DNA of 64,000 bases from Chloroflexus aurantiacus J-10-fl (GCF_000018865.1 NC_010175.1:4216001-4280000), one strand, 5' to 3'. Numbered from the stretch's first letter, positions 51,601 through 61,242 are shown. Numbers and translations are program-made. The notes: generated by a model from the letters alone, not told the origin.

Positions 51601-54600
51601 ACCGTGCCAAAGGTATAGAACCCGAAGACGTTGGTCGTACCCGGCGGTGTTGTTTCAGTTTGCGAACTACCACCGCTACTCAATGGTGAACCGGCTACCG
51701 GCACAGCGGCTGTTGAGCCTGATGAGGGCAGGAGACCACTGAGTGCACTGGAGCCTTCATCAACATTGAGGTTATACGAACCCGGGCGGATGGTAAAGGT
51801 TACCAGACCACCGGTTGTCGTGGTTCTGGTCAGTACCGGTGTGCCGCCTTGTTCGAGGAAGACACGAACGCCGACAATCCCATTTTCTCCGCTATCCCAC
51901 TGATTGTTGCGTCCAGCCGATGGTTCGCGGAAGACGCGGGCGGTGATGGTTACGTTACGGAAGTAACCCTGATCGACATTCGTAATCGTTCCGCCAGCCG
52001 CGGGATTAGTGATGGTGACGGTCGGGCCATCGCTATCAATCGTATCGTCACTGCCGACATTGGCGTCACTGGCAATATAGGTAGAAGATGGCGGAGCAAA
52101 GATTACGGTGTAGCTCACGCCGTTGCCACCGGGTAAGTTGTTAAAGGCATAGGTGGGGGCAGGCGTGTTGAGGGTTGCCTGATAGGTGGCGACCAGATTG
52201 GTCAGATTCGCGGTTACCGTCAATGTGACGGTGGCACCACTCAGATTGGTGTCGCCGGCATCTTGCAGATTGTCGGCATTGTTGTCTTCAAAGATACGAC
52301 CACTGACCGTTGTTTGACCTCGGAAACCGGCATTGATGTTGGTCAGAGAACCGTTATAGGGGACGGTCAGCGTATTCGTGCTACTGGTGGCAACATTTCC
52401 GGCGGTAGTTACATCGCTATCACCACCGGTGATAAAGACATAGTTGCCGGTATCTGGATTGGTGAAGCGCACCGTGTAATCGGCAGGCAGAATATTGTTG
52501 AATGTATACGTACCGTTTGTCGCAGTCGTTGTGGTAGCAACTACGGTATTAGACGTGTCAACAAGTTCAACGGTAACATTGCGTAGACGTGGCTCGCCGC
52601 TGTTAGCCAGACCATCGGCATTGGCATCGAAGAAGGTAAGCCCACTGATGCTACCCGGACGGTAGTAGCCAAAATCCGCGTTCACTGCTGCCTGGCTATT
52701 CAAATTCGCGAAGCTAACACTACCGGTATTACCGGGGGAAGCCAGATAACCGGTTGGTGTGGTGACCGTGACCGTATACGAACCGGGGCGCAGATTAAAG
52801 ATGGCTTCTCCACCGATATTTGTGGTGAGCGTCTGCGCTTCGGTGCCGGTGACTTGAACGGTGACCCCGCTAATTCCAGGTTCACCACCTTCAAGCGTGT
52901 TGTTGATCGTCACTGTCTCACCAAAGACACGGACGACAATGCGTACTGGACGATAGAAGCCGGCATCAATGCCATTGTTTGCTGTGTTTAAGGTCGGGGT
53001 AAAAATGTCGGTACGCCAGACGCTGCCACCGACGTTAGATATGAGATCGCTGTAGTCTGGATATGTGGTCTCAGTTGGATCAATCGTTGCACCGGATGGC
53101 TGTAGACTACCGACGAAACCGATGTATCCGGCACCGGCGGTTGAGAGGTCAAAGGTGGCATAGATCGGCTCGGCAGGCAGGCCAGGGAGGTTGTAAAATC
53201 CACTGGCGTTACTTGTGGCAGTGCCCAGAAGCGTGTTGTCGCTGGCTCGATAGGCACTAATCGTAACATTTGGAATGCCTGCTTCACCCGCATCGAACAC
53301 GCCATCCCCATCCGCATCTTCAAACACCCGGTTACCGATACTGGCTCTTGTCATGCCGAAGTCGACAGTGGTATCTTCGGGTGTGGTGTCGTTGACGGTC
53401 GTTACACGATAAACGTAGCGATCACCGTTGGTGTTAGTTGCAGCAGTTCCTGTAGAATTACCCAGCCCTACCAGCGCCCCGCCGGGTTGGAAGTTGGTCG
53501 GGTCAAGCACGATGCGATACGTGCTCCCTAACGGTAAATCATCGAACAGGTAGTAGCCAGGTTGGCTGGTATTGGGATTATTGGAGGTAACGGTAGCAAT
53601 CTCTCCGCCATTGCGAATGCCGTCGTTGGCGATACCACCGCCGCGACCATCGTCAACAAAGACGGTCACGCCATTGATGCCGGCTTCACCAGTGTCTTGA
53701 GTACCATCACTATCGTCATCAAGCCAGACAAAATCGCCAACCACACCCTTGTAGAAGCCAAAGCGCTGATCGGTGCTGGTATTGGTTGTTGCGTTCAGAG
53801 TGATGGATGGCCCGGTAACATCACCCGCAGGTACACCGTCTGGCGAACCCACATCACCGCCGGTCGCGTTTGGTGAATTGGCTGCGCCGAAGAGCAGGGC
53901 ACCACTGGCAAACTGACTGTTTGGAATCACCACCTGATACGTTGTGGCAAGGGGGAGATTGGGGAAGACGAAGATACCCCCTTCTTCAGGCTGGGTTGAG
54001 CCGATGCGCTGGCGGGTGGTGGTCGTTGCGACAGTGGTTGACGTTGACGTGTTTACCAGTTGGACAGTAACCCCGTTCAGGCGAGGCTCGGTCGTATCCC
54101 ACAATCCATTCCGGTTGTTATCGCGCCAGACGAAACCACTGATGGCACCACGGGTGAAACCGATGTCAACATTGTCGATATTAACGCCGCGTCCGGTGTT
54201 GGGGAACGATGCTTCGACGTTGCCACCGGTCAGCACTGCATTTGAGTCACGGATACCGGGGTTGGGATCGCCGTCGTTGACAAAGGATTGGGTGACGATG
54301 TAGCCCGTAGGGATGTCAGCCGCCAGGATACGCACCCGATACCCGGCACCGGTCGGAGCGTTGTTGAACGTGGCCCGGCCCAGTGAGTCGGTATTTACCG
54401 GCCCGGCAACCGTGTTGCCGATGCTGTCAACCAGGCGGACCGGCAGACCACTGAATGCCGGCTCGCCGGCATCCTGAATTCCATCGGCATCACTGTCGTC
54501 CCAGACCCGCACCGAAATGCTGCGGGTACCTGCCGGAGCACCGGTATCTATCGAACCGCCGTCAAGCTCTCGCAGACCAATGCGTTGGGTGACGGCACCG

Positions 54601-54995
54601 CCGGCAATGGTTACAAACGACAACAAACCGGGGTTGTCTGGCCCCGGTACTGACACAACGCGGGCGCCGATATTGCTAACCTCGATGCGGTAATTACCAT
54701 CGGGAAGCGCGGGGAAGACAACCTGCCCGCCGGTATCAGTCGTGTTCAGCCCAACGATCACACTCTCAGCAGAGTAGACGGCGATTTGAACCCCACCGAT
54801 CCCGGTCTCACCACTGTCGAATGTACCGTCACGATCACTATCCAGATAGACCTGAACAGTTAGCGTACCGGCAGCGAAGACCGACAGGGCCGCGCCAAAG
54901 ATCATACTGATTGTACAGACAAGAATGAGGGCAAGAAGGAACAATCGTTTTCTGGCAGGTGTGGTCTGGATTCTGGCGAGTGTCTGGTGAGCCAT
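48699..54995 (-). CDS. Giant secreted surface protein with about 16 SdrD B-like modules and a C-terminal CARDB domain
   Basis: A 2098-residue exported protein. The signal peptide ends about residue 42 (SVFAAG). It is followed by about 16 modules of around 110-130 residues, most starting with a D-x-D-x-D-G type calcium-like motif and the DSGE/DAGEPG signature, for example YLDSDRDGTFDSGETGIGG and VWLDVNGNGLFDSGEPGLPG. Three modules begin differently, as RVFxE...NN...GE. About residue 1945 onward is a CARDB-like domain (PPDLIVSVQATPTSPNKNIP to EEGNETNNRADITIVV). No sortase signal or terminal span is seen. Such proteins act in adhesion, gliding or sheath structure; that is inference. Confidence 0.9.
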   Translation of the reverse strand: MAHQTLARIQTTPARKRLFLLALILVCTISMIFGAALSVFAAGTLTVQVYLDSDRDGTFDSGETGIGGVQIAVYSAESVIVGLNTTDTGGQVVFPALPDGNYRIEVSNIGARVVSVPGPDNPGLLSFVTIAGGAVTQRIGLRELDGGSIDTGAPAGTRSISVRVWDDSDADGIQDAGEPAFSGLPVRLVDSIGNTVAGPVNTDSLGRATFNNAPTGAGYRVRILAADIPTGYIVTQSFVNDGDPNPGIRDSNAVLTGGNVEASFPNTGRGVNIDNVDIGFTRGAISGFVWRDNNRNGLWDTTEPRLNGVTVQLVNTSTSTTVATTTTRQRIGSTQPEEGGIFVFPNLPLATTYQVVIPNSQFASGALLFGAANSPNATGGDVGSPDGVPAGDVTGPSITLNATTNTSTDQRFGFYKGVVGDFVWLDDDSDGTQDTGEAGINGVTVFVDDGRGGGIANDGIRNGGEIATVTSNNPNTSQPGYYLFDDLPLGSTYRIVLDPTNFQPGGALVGLGNSTGTAATNTNGDRYVYRVTTVNDTTPEDTTVDFGMTRASIGNRVFEDADGDGVFDAGEAGIPNVTISAYRASDNTLLGTATSNASGFYNLPGLPAEPIYATFDLSTAGAGYIGFVGSLQPSGATIDPTETTYPDYSDLISNVGGSVWRTDIFTPTLNTANNGIDAGFYRPVRIVVRVFGETVTINNTLEGGEPGISGVTVQVTGTEAQTLTTNIGGEAIFNLRPGSYTVTVTTPTGYLASPGNTGSVSFANLNSQAAVNADFGYYRPGSISGLTFFDANADGLANSGEPRLRNVTVELVDTSNTVVATTTTATNGTYTFNNILPADYTVRFTNPDTGNYVFITGGDSDVTTAGNVATSSTNTLTVPYNGSLTNINAGFRGQTTVSGRIFEDNNADNLQDAGDTNLSGATVTLTVTANLTNLVATYQATLNTPAPTYAFNNLPGGNGVSYTVIFAPPSSTYIASDANVGSDDTIDSDGPTVTITNPAAGGTITNVDQGYFRNVTITARVFREPSAGRNNQWDSGENGIVGVRVFLEQGGTPVLTRTTTTGGLVTFTIRPGSYNLNVDEGSSALSGLLPSSGSTAAVPVAGSPLSSGGSSQTETTPPGTTNVFGFYTFGTVSGRVFFDGTAGPADNLASGEPGISGVTVRLLDTTDTVVSTTTTDSNGNFTINNVEGASYRLEFVNPDSTNVSFVAANTGDNSVATLVGNNGRTDLFTVTDGQTTNRSAAMIGTGTVNGITFVDGDYDGQRGGTNDELLANVTVNLTATVSLPNLNTTITRSVASDSSGNYSFSGLPAATFSLSFTPPTATPAYQITPADQGSNATDSDGTAELTNQTLNAGATESRDQGYYQNVTVSARVFNETVTINNTFESGEAGIRLIPVSFNGPVSGTIQTDLSGIATFSGPPGTYTVSIVSDPSGFTRSPGNTGTASTGPVLSGQTAAVPFGYYRTAQISGTVWFDTDSDGLFDSGEPGMESISVRLIGSSSGPGTPVTTDVNGAFAITGIEPTGLTNTTYQICITLPTGFTPTTQGSTLTTDNNSDIDSSGCTATFTVASAANITYIDAGLRGTLAIGDLVWEDTNANGIQDSGEQALDGVTVTVLVTTTGNVINTTNPSFTLSTVSTTASGLNPNYTIGNIPPGSTVTIQTVERFGYLLSAANQGGNPATDSNAVGSSVTLNANNTTIDFGLYRTTAVGDTVWLDVNGNGLFDSGEPGLPGITITLRDGGGTAVATTQTLANGSYTFSNLTPGSYSLQLSLPAGYATTNNGSGSITVDNDNDFRNDGTTATFTLTSGQALAGIDAGLRGTGNVNGIAWFDTNENNIRDPSETNRASSVRVTVIYTPTLTPTLPQTVEVATDTNGTYSVAGLPPGQVTVIFVNRLGYLSAQPNVGDDATDSDGPEVTFTLNAGQSVTIDMGYYPRVMLFLPMTIAQGPPDLIVSVQATPTSPNKNIPVTYRVTVTNVGREPASNFWVDLYVNPSRPPNVNEPWNELARQGLAWFFDGTLQPGESVTLISFPRSTTNPFGYDPAASSPTWNGRLPPGRNTIYVYVDSWNRNVSGDIRSPFGAIEEGNETNNRADITIVVSE

Positions 54996-55194
54996 TCGTG
55001 TTCTCTCATCACTTACACAAGAGCAGGTACACTATGAATTACAATGCGCAGTACAACGATTTTATTGTACTGCGCACCAGTATCAGAGTGCAATAGTTAA
55101 TTATTCCTTCTCGACGTTAGTACTACATTGGTGATTGCAATGAGATGCTCAATGGTCTGACCACAGGAGTTTTGTTTAAGGGTCAGAGATACTA

Positions 55195-56484
55195 TTACTG
55201 CGTTCCTGATTGAAGTGGGAAGCGCAACGACTCGGCTAACGCTTCACCGCGCCGGACATGGTAGACATCGATCCGTAAGCTGGTGAGATGGTTGAGGAGT
55301 GGAGTTGGGTCATTCCATCCGCCATAACTGCGCGGATCGATAAAAATCACAGCAGCCCGTGCCCCACGGTAGAGGTGTTGTTGCAGGGCAGTAATCCAGC
55401 GAGGGTCGAGATCGGACGTAATAATGATCAATGTCGTATCACGCCCGAAGCGCTGCCCCTCGGCGATCAGGAGTTCGGCCAGCGAATGTTGCCCGACGGC
55501 GCGTAGTACGGCCAGCAATTCGAGCATCTTCCAGAGCTGACGCTCCTCACGTTCAGCCGGAATGACCTCAAGTCGTTCACTCCAGGCGAGCAGGCCAACG
55601 ATCCGGTTTTGGGCGAGCAGGGTACGGGCAAGCGAAGCAGCAACATACACTGCATGCTCTTCCGTGGAGTCAGGTGGTGGGCGATGGCGAGGTGGAGGTT
55701 GGCGCTGCCACCAGGGAGCGCTCTGCCGTTCATCGCGTTCCGGTTGTGCTGATGGCATACGCACGACCGCTCGCTCATGGCAATCGAGAATGAGATAAAT
55801 GTCGGCGAACGGGTCTAGCTCGAATTCTTTGACCATCAGCCGTCCGTGGCGGGCAGTACTGCGCCAGTGAATGCGGTTCAGGCTATCGCCGGGTTGATAA
55901 TCACGGATCGTCGCAACATTGGGGGTCATCGTATGTGTGCGGATGAGGCTCGACGATCCACCGATCAGGTCGGCACCGGGCAGCCGAACATCGGGCAAGA
56001 CCTCGGTGGGTGGATAGACGATGATCTCGCCACCACCGGCAATCAGGCGAGAGAAGCGGAAGAGGCCGAACGGATCACTGCTGATGATCCGGGTTGGGCC
56101 GAGTCTGAACCGTCCGCGATGGGTACATAGCGTGCGTGTTGTCCAGCGTGTTGTCTCGCGGCTACCCAGATAGGTGACGAAACCGGCTTCGTGGTTGGGG
56201 AGATCCGACTCGTCTTGTAGTTCGATCCACAGTTTGGGTAACCACCAGCGGTTACGAATCGTAATTCGTTCCCGCGTATATTCACCAACGCTGGCGCGGA
56301 GGCTGGAGTGTTCACGCTCGACGCTTAGACCACGCAAATTGAGCCACGTCCAGGTGAGCGCTACCAGAGGTAAACCGTCCAGAATGTAGCTCAGGTGGAA
56401 AAAGAGGCGTTGACCGGTGCTTTGGGCAGCCAGATAACTGGCACCGGCGAGGAGCAAGATTAAGAGTGGGCGGGTAACATTCAT
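55195..56484 (-). CDS. DUF58 domain-containing membrane protein
   Basis: A 429-residue protein. Two N-terminal hydrophobic segments (LLILLLAGASYLAAQ and FFHLSYILDGLPLVALTWTW) are followed by a soluble region. The DUF58 core is clear: IRDYQPGDSLNRIHWRSTAR with GRLMVKEFELDPFADIYLIL, a vWA-like strand ending in LDCH. Family members usually occur with a MoxR AAA ATPase and a transglutaminase, neither of which is present here. ATG 56484 is chosen; the ribosome site is weak. The function is unknown, probably a chaperone-like role at the membrane. Confidence 0.88.
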   Translation of the reverse strand: MNVTRPLLILLLAGASYLAAQSTGQRLFFHLSYILDGLPLVALTWTWLNLRGLSVEREHSSLRASVGEYTRERITIRNRWWLPKLWIELQDESDLPNHEAGFVTYLGSRETTRWTTRTLCTHRGRFRLGPTRIISSDPFGLFRFSRLIAGGGEIIVYPPTEVLPDVRLPGADLIGGSSSLIRTHTMTPNVATIRDYQPGDSLNRIHWRSTARHGRLMVKEFELDPFADIYLILDCHERAVVRMPSAQPERDERQSAPWWQRQPPPRHRPPPDSTEEHAVYVAASLARTLLAQNRIVGLLAWSERLEVIPAEREERQLWKMLELLAVLRAVGQHSLAELLIAEGQRFGRDTTLIIITSDLDPRWITALQQHLYRGARAAVIFIDPRSYGGWNDPTPLLNHLTSLRIDVYHVRRGEALAESLRFPLQSGTQ

Positions 56485-56529
56485 GTTGGAACCGTAAGCA
56501 TTATGATACGTCTTATCGAATTGTAGCAC

Positions 56530-57100
56530 AACGTGAGGTGGGAATGGGGAGTGGGGAACTGTCGTTGCAGACGACCTTCACGATGATGAGCGCGGGAAGG
56601 TGTGAGTTGATGAGAACACCGGTGGCGCTGACCGGCAGTCGGGCAGGGAAGGGTGCGGTGCGGTGACAGCAGTGGTGGCACTGACCGGCAGTCGGGCAGG
56701 GAGGCACGGCGCTGACCGGCGGTCGGGCGGGGGAAGGCGCGGCAGCCTGGCTGCCGCACTCCAAAAAGCAGTGATGGCAGTGGTAGCGCTGACTGGCGGT
56801 TGGGCGGGGATGCGGTGTGGTGACGGCAGAAGTGGCGCTGACCGGCGGTCGGGCGGGGGAAGGCGCGGCAGCCTGGCTGCCGCACTCCAAAAAGTGGTGA
56901 CGGCAGCGGTGGCGCAGACCGGCAGTTGGGTGGGGAGTGCCTGGCAGCGAGCAGGCTTCTAGCCTGCTCCAAGCTTGCTACGGCGGGCTGCGGGTTCGCA
57001 CGTGCGAGATGAGAGCGAGTACTGACGATCTTGCGAATAGTTTTTTATGCTATAATTGCGTATGCAACGAAATAGATGATTGAGCGACTTGAGGTGGCAC
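56530..57100. repeat. Gene-free region with CTGACCGGCRGTCGGGC repeats
   Basis: A motif close to GCGCTGACCGGCAGTCGGGC appears about six times between 56628 and 56930. Two longer blocks, starting at 56709 and 56835 (126 bp apart), also contain GGCGCGGCAGCCTGGCTGCC followed by GCACTCCAAAAAG, the array-type hairpin core on the opposite strand. No gene is supported. The last 100 bases before 57101 are AT-rich (TTTTTTATGCTATAATTG) and probably hold the malQ promoter. Confidence 0.75.
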
Positions 57101-58591
57101 ATGAGCGGTCGGCGGGTTAGTGGTGTTCTCCTCCATCCTTCGGCGTTACCGGGCAGCGGAGGGATTGGCGATATTGGTGACATGGCGTACCGGTTTGTAG
57201 ACTGGCTGGCAACGGCGAAGCAGCGACGCTGGCAGATTATGCCACTTGGGCCAACCAGCTATGGTGACTCGCCGTATGCCGGTTTGTCGGCACTGGCAGG
57301 GAATCCGTTGCTCATTTCACTTGAACAACTGGTGCAGATGGGATGGCTTGATGAGGGGGCGCTGGTTGGGGCACCGGGTAGCAACGGTGATTGGATCGAC
57401 TACGGTGCGATCATTCCCTGGAAGCTGACTCGTTTAGAGTGGGCGTTTGCCCGTTTTCTTGCGCATGGTAGTGCAGATCAGCGGGCGGCATTTGCGCGAT
57501 TCTGTGACGAACAGCATGCGTGGCTAGACACATTTGCCCTCTTTGCGGCGCTGAAGGAAGCCTACCGGGGTGCGCCATGGAACCGCTGGGATGCGGCTCT
57601 GGCGCGACGTGAACCGACGGCTCTGGCAGAGGCTCGTCAGCGGCTGGCGGATCGCATTCGCTTTCAGCAATTCTTGCAATGGCTCTTTTTCAGCCAGTGG
57701 GCTGCACTGCGCCAGTACGCGAATGAGCGTGGTATTCAGATTATCGGCGATCTACCGATTTTTGTAGCGTTCGACAGTGCCGATGTCTGGGCCAATCCCG
57801 ATATTTTCCATCTGGATGATGCAGGTAATCCAACCGTCGTTGCCGGTGTGCCACCAGACTACTTCAGTCCTACCGGTCAACGCTGGGGTAATCCGCTCTA
57901 CCGCTGGGATCGGCTGGCGGAACGGCAGTATGACTGGTGGATTGAGCGATTTCGGGTGCTCTTGCAGTTGGTAGACATTGTGCGTATCGATCACTTCCGT
58001 GGCTTTGCAGCGTATTGGGAAGTGCCGGCAATGGCGGAAACGGCGCTCGAAGGGCGCTGGGTGCCCGGCCCTGGCGCAGCCCTCTTTGAAGCGGTACAGG
58101 ACCGGTTGGGTTCGTTGCCAATCATCGCTGAGGATTTGGGCCTGATTACGCCTGATGTGGAAGCGTTACGCCGGCAACTCGGTTTTCCCGGCATGGCAGT
58201 TTTGCAATTTGCCTGGGGTGGCGACGCGACCAGTAACTACTTACCGCACAACTATACCCATGACCTCGTGGTGTACACCGGTACTCACGATAATGATACG
58301 ACGGTAGGCTGGTGGTCAACGCTGGATGAGCGTACTCGCCAGCACGTGCGGGATTATCTGGGCGCACGTGACGATCATATCGCGTGGGATTTTATTCGGG
58401 CGGCCTTGATGTCGGTCGCTGATACGGCCATTATTCCCATGCAAGATGTGTTGGGATTGGGTTCATGGGCACGGCTTAATCTGCCGGGCAGAGCGGAGGG
58501 TAATTGGGCGTGGCGCATGCGAAGAGACCAGCTCAGTTTCGATCTGGCGCATCATCTGGCGTACCTGACCGGGTTGTACGGGCGGGTGTAG
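57101..58591 (+). CDS. malQ: 4-alpha-glucanotransferase (amylomaltase)
   Basis: A 496-residue GH77 enzyme that transfers maltooligosaccharide units between 1,4-glucans, in glycogen or maltodextrin use. Signatures are YGDSPYAGLSALAGNP near the N-terminus, VRIDHFRGFAAYWEVP with the catalytic Asp, IIAEDLGLITPDVEALR with the catalytic acid, and VYTGTHDNDTTVGWW. ATG 57101 is chosen with GAGGTGG a few bases ahead; a TTG seven codons upstream has no site. The length is normal. It is a single gene, divergent from the DUF58 gene, and works in the same pathway as the sugar importer at 14.8-18.4 kb. Confidence 0.96.
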   Translation: MSGRRVSGVLLHPSALPGSGGIGDIGDMAYRFVDWLATAKQRRWQIMPLGPTSYGDSPYAGLSALAGNPLLISLEQLVQMGWLDEGALVGAPGSNGDWIDYGAIIPWKLTRLEWAFARFLAHGSADQRAAFARFCDEQHAWLDTFALFAALKEAYRGAPWNRWDAALARREPTALAEARQRLADRIRFQQFLQWLFFSQWAALRQYANERGIQIIGDLPIFVAFDSADVWANPDIFHLDDAGNPTVVAGVPPDYFSPTGQRWGNPLYRWDRLAERQYDWWIERFRVLLQLVDIVRIDHFRGFAAYWEVPAMAETALEGRWVPGPGAALFEAVQDRLGSLPIIAEDLGLITPDVEALRRQLGFPGMAVLQFAWGGDATSNYLPHNYTHDLVVYTGTHDNDTTVGWWSTLDERTRQHVRDYLGARDDHIAWDFIRAALMSVADTAIIPMQDVLGLGSWARLNLPGRAEGNWAWRMRRDQLSFDLAHHLAYLTGLYGRV

Positions 58592-58934
58592 GGCGTCTGC
58601 CGGTTAAAACCTGGTAGCGTAGAGGCAAAGACACACCAGATACCGATTACTGCGAAGGTGGTAGGGGCACGGCATGCCGTGCCCCCTGCGTCGCCAACAC
58701 CCACTGGCGACTTGCTGGTGGCATAACCCGCTAACGCTTCTGCACAAGGATCAAACATGAACGATGCACATTGTTGAGCAAGATTTGTATTATCTGTGAA
58801 TGTCCGGTATTGTATTAGTGGCTGATGTTTTGGGAGCGTTAGCGGCGCGTGCTGTCAGATGTGACATAATGCGAGAAGGGCGACACACATGTCGCCCTTC
58901 GCTGTTCTCCCGGTATCTGTTTGTGAGACCACTT
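58592..58934. other. Intergenic region between convergent malQ and the sigma factor
   Basis: No gene is supported. At 58661-58687 lies an imperfect member of the GTAGGGGC palindrome family (GTAGGGGCACGGCATGCCGT then GCCCCCTGC). The sigma-factor terminator is listed separately. Confidence 0.6.
58875..58900 (-). terminator. Hairpin after the sigma factor gene
   Basis: GAAGGGCGACA and TGTCGCCCTTC form an 11-bp perfect stem with a 4-base loop, 34 bases beyond the stop. There is no clear T run on the minus strand. Confidence 0.55.
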
Positions 58935-60017
58935 CTAGTCAAGATAGCTATGTAACCGCTGACCAACGCTGGGATGGCGCAGGCGACGTAACGCTTCGGC
59001 CTCGATCTGGCGGGTGCGTTCGCGCGTGATGCCAAACGTTGCCCCAACCTCTTCGAGGGTGCGGCGTTGACCATCAATCAAGCCGTAGCGCAACTGGAGA
59101 ATCTTGCGTTCACGTTCCGGCAGCTCGTTCAGAGCAGCCGTTAACTCGGCGTGAAGCATCTTCTGCTCGGCGATCTCCATCGGTGAAGCCACCGTCTCAT
59201 CAGCCAGTGTTTCGCTCACCCGACCTTCCTGCTCGTTGTTGAGCGGTTGTTCGAGCGAGATAGGCTGAGTTGAAGCGCGGATCAGGCGCTTGACTTTGCG
59301 CACACTCATATTGAGGGCGTGAGCCAGCTCCTCGGCAGTTGGTTCGCGCTCCAGCTCCTGTTCAAGGCGATAGATGGCGCGGCGCAGATGCACAATCGAC
59401 TCGCTGAGATGAACGGGGAGACGGATAAGACGGCTCTGCTCGGCGATAGCCCTGGTTACGGCCTGGCGGATCCACCAGGTGGCATAGGTGCTGAAGCGAT
59501 TACCCTTCGTGTAGTCAAACTTCTCGACTGCACGCATCAGGCCGATGTTCCCCTCTTGCACGAGATCCATGAAGGCCATCGGACTGCCGATATACTTCTT
59601 CGCCACACTCACCACCAGGCGCAGATTGGCCTGAATCAGGCGCCGCCGCGCCTCTTCACCGCGAGCCATTTCCATCTCCAGCCGCATCCGTTCGCGGTCG
59701 TTGGCGAAATCCTCGTTGCGTAGACGTTGCCGTGCCTCTTTACCGCGACTGTACTGCCGGGCCAGCTCTACTTCCTCTTCGGCGGTAAGCAGTGGAACCT
59801 GACCGATCTCTTGCAAGTAGAGCTGTACCGAATCCTCAACTGGCTCAAAATCACCCTCGCTCTCGAGGTCATCGAGTGGCTCCAGTTCTGCTACCTCGAG
59901 ATCCTCTGGTTCGGGATCAACATCGCCATCCCACTCAGCATCGAGTTCGGTGGCCTCCGCGGACAATTCCGGCTCCATTTCACTATCGGCTGCGTGCTTT
60001 TGAGGGAAGGCTTTCAC
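58935..60017 (-). CDS. RNA polymerase sigma factor, RpoD/SigA family
   Basis: A 360-residue sigma-70 factor. GTG at 60017 follows AAGGAG. An acidic N-terminal extension of about 60 residues precedes region 1.2 ([20 protein letters not shown]). Region 2 carries [34 protein letters not shown] and [20 protein letters not shown], which melts and reads the -10 element. Region 4.2 ([20 protein letters not shown]) reads the -35. All key elements of a primary or group 2 factor are present. The short acidic N-terminus leaves open whether this is the main housekeeping factor or one of several paralogues. It is transcribed alone. Confidence 0.93.
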   Translation of the reverse strand: MKAFPQKHAADSEMEPELSAEATELDAEWDGDVDPEPEDLEVAELEPLDDLESEGDFEPVEDSVQLYLQEIGQVPLLTAEEEVELARQYSRGKEARQRLRNEDFANDRERMRLEMEMARGEEARRRLIQANLRLVVSVAKKYIGSPMAFMDLVQEGNIGLMRAVEKFDYTKGNRFSTYATWWIRQAVTRAIAEQSRLIRLPVHLSESIVHLRRAIYRLEQELEREPTAEELAHALNMSVRKVKRLIRASTQPISLEQPLNNEQEGRVSETLADETVASPMEIAEQKMLHAELTAALNELPERERKILQLRYGLIDGQRRTLEEVGATFGITRERTRQIEAEALRRLRHPSVGQRLHSYLD

Positions 60018-60183
60018 GGCAGTACTCCTTCATCTCCGGTTGACGGCAACGATTCCGCGACCGTTCTTTGCGAGGCGTTAATAATTCGCTATCTGGATAT
60101 ACGCCTCCTCAAAGATTTTGGATGAGTATATTTTCGATCTTTGCACAGGTTTTGTCAAGATCATGTACGGATTAATTTTGCAC

Positions 60184-60894
60184 TCATTTTCGGGCGTGGG
60201 CATCAATCGTCTGCCCGGTCTGGCTTCGAGGAGGCAGTGCAGCCAGTTCAACCACCGCCGGCCCGATCTCGTCGGGGCTAAGCAGACCGGTGCGCACCTC
60301 TGGTACTGTTGTACGTACCATATGCGTATCGGCGAAGCCACCGGGATGCACGATATTGACATTAATCCCGAAGCGACGAAGGTCTTTGGCCATCACCCGG
60401 GCCAGGCCATCGACGCCGGCTTTGGCCGCATAGTAAGCGGCAAAACCGGGTACAGCGATGCGTTCAAGCGGTGCGCCAATGACGATAATGTTGCCACCAC
60501 CAGCTTCAATCATCTGGGGAATGACTGCACGAGCGCTCAGGAACACTCCTTTGAGAAGCGTATCGATCACTGCATCCCACTGCTCTTCGCTGGTCTCCTG
60601 AATCGGGGCACGCAGGCCAACACCAGCAGCCGCAACCAGTACGCGGATGGGGCCAAAGTGGTCGTAAGCCTGAGCCACGGCCTGGTTCAGTTGAGCACGG
60701 TCACGCACATCAGCCGTCAGCCCCAAACCGCTCTGGCCGCTTTCTTCAATGAGCCAGACCGTTTCGGCAACCTCGTCGGCACTGCGGGCTAATACCGAAA
60801 CCTGGGCACCGGCACGGGCCAGCGCCAGCGCACTGGCCCGACCGAGACCACGACCACCACCGGTCACCAGAGCATGTATGCCGTTTAACGTCAT
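60184..60894 (-). CDS. SDR-family protein lacking the catalytic serine
   Basis: A 236-residue short-chain dehydrogenase/reductase-fold protein. The start is MTLNGIHALVTGGG, preceded by AAAGGAG. The cofactor motif is TGGGRGLG (11-18), the NAG-like strand is VLVAAAGVG and the catalytic pair is Y154-x3-K158. At the position of the usual catalytic Ser, 13 residues before the Tyr, there is Ala141 (VIGAPLERIAVPG), and the codon is GCA without ambiguity. It may be catalytically altered or a binding protein. A classical FabG-like role is therefore doubtful. It is transcribed alone, with the sigma factor downstream. Confidence 0.85.
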   Translation of the reverse strand: MTLNGIHALVTGGGRGLGRASALALARAGAQVSVLARSADEVAETVWLIEESGQSGLGLTADVRDRAQLNQAVAQAYDHFGPIRVLVAAAGVGLRAPIQETSEEQWDAVIDTLLKGVFLSARAVIPQMIEAGGGNIIVIGAPLERIAVPGFAAYYAAKAGVDGLARVMAKDLRRFGINVNIVHPGGFADTHMVRTTVPEVRTGLLSPDEIGPAVVELAALPPRSQTGQTIDAHARK

Positions 60895-61242
60895 AACCCT
60901 TCTCCTTTTGTCAATGTTTTGCAAATATTTTGCACTACACCATCGTTATACCACACTTTGCCGCAGCGAGGGACGCAATGATGGTTGTTATGACGACATT
61001 GTATGAATTTAGCTCATTCATCACCGGTAGGCCAGACAATCGTGACGGTTATGCGCGTCGTACCTGTGACCGGCACGACCAGCGTCTGGAGCATGGTGGG
61101 GGAAGCTGTGCATACGCATGCCGGGTCACGCGACACCTGCATCGCGGATCGTGGATGGTGCAGCTTTATAAGTTCATGTCAGGTGGGTTATAATGCAAGC
61201 GTATTTTCACCGGTTCTCAGGCAAGTTAGCGAGAGCAAAGCA
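60895..61242. other. Intergenic region between divergent genes
   Basis: No gene is supported. A direct repeat TTTTGCAAATATTTTGCA (60917-60934) lies close to the SDR start. The segment must hold the promoters of both the SDR gene and the PAS-STAS gene; no clear consensus was found. Confidence 0.5.

Noticed and set aside
60118-60170. TTGACA plus TATACT as the sigma-factor promoter (minus strand)
   Set aside because: The spacing is about 22 bases, outside the usual range, so it was not listed as a feature.
61003-61242. N-terminal extension of 80 codons for the PAS-STAS protein
   Set aside because: The extension looks non-coding and overlaps the divergent promoter region; ATG 61243 gives a more typical protein.
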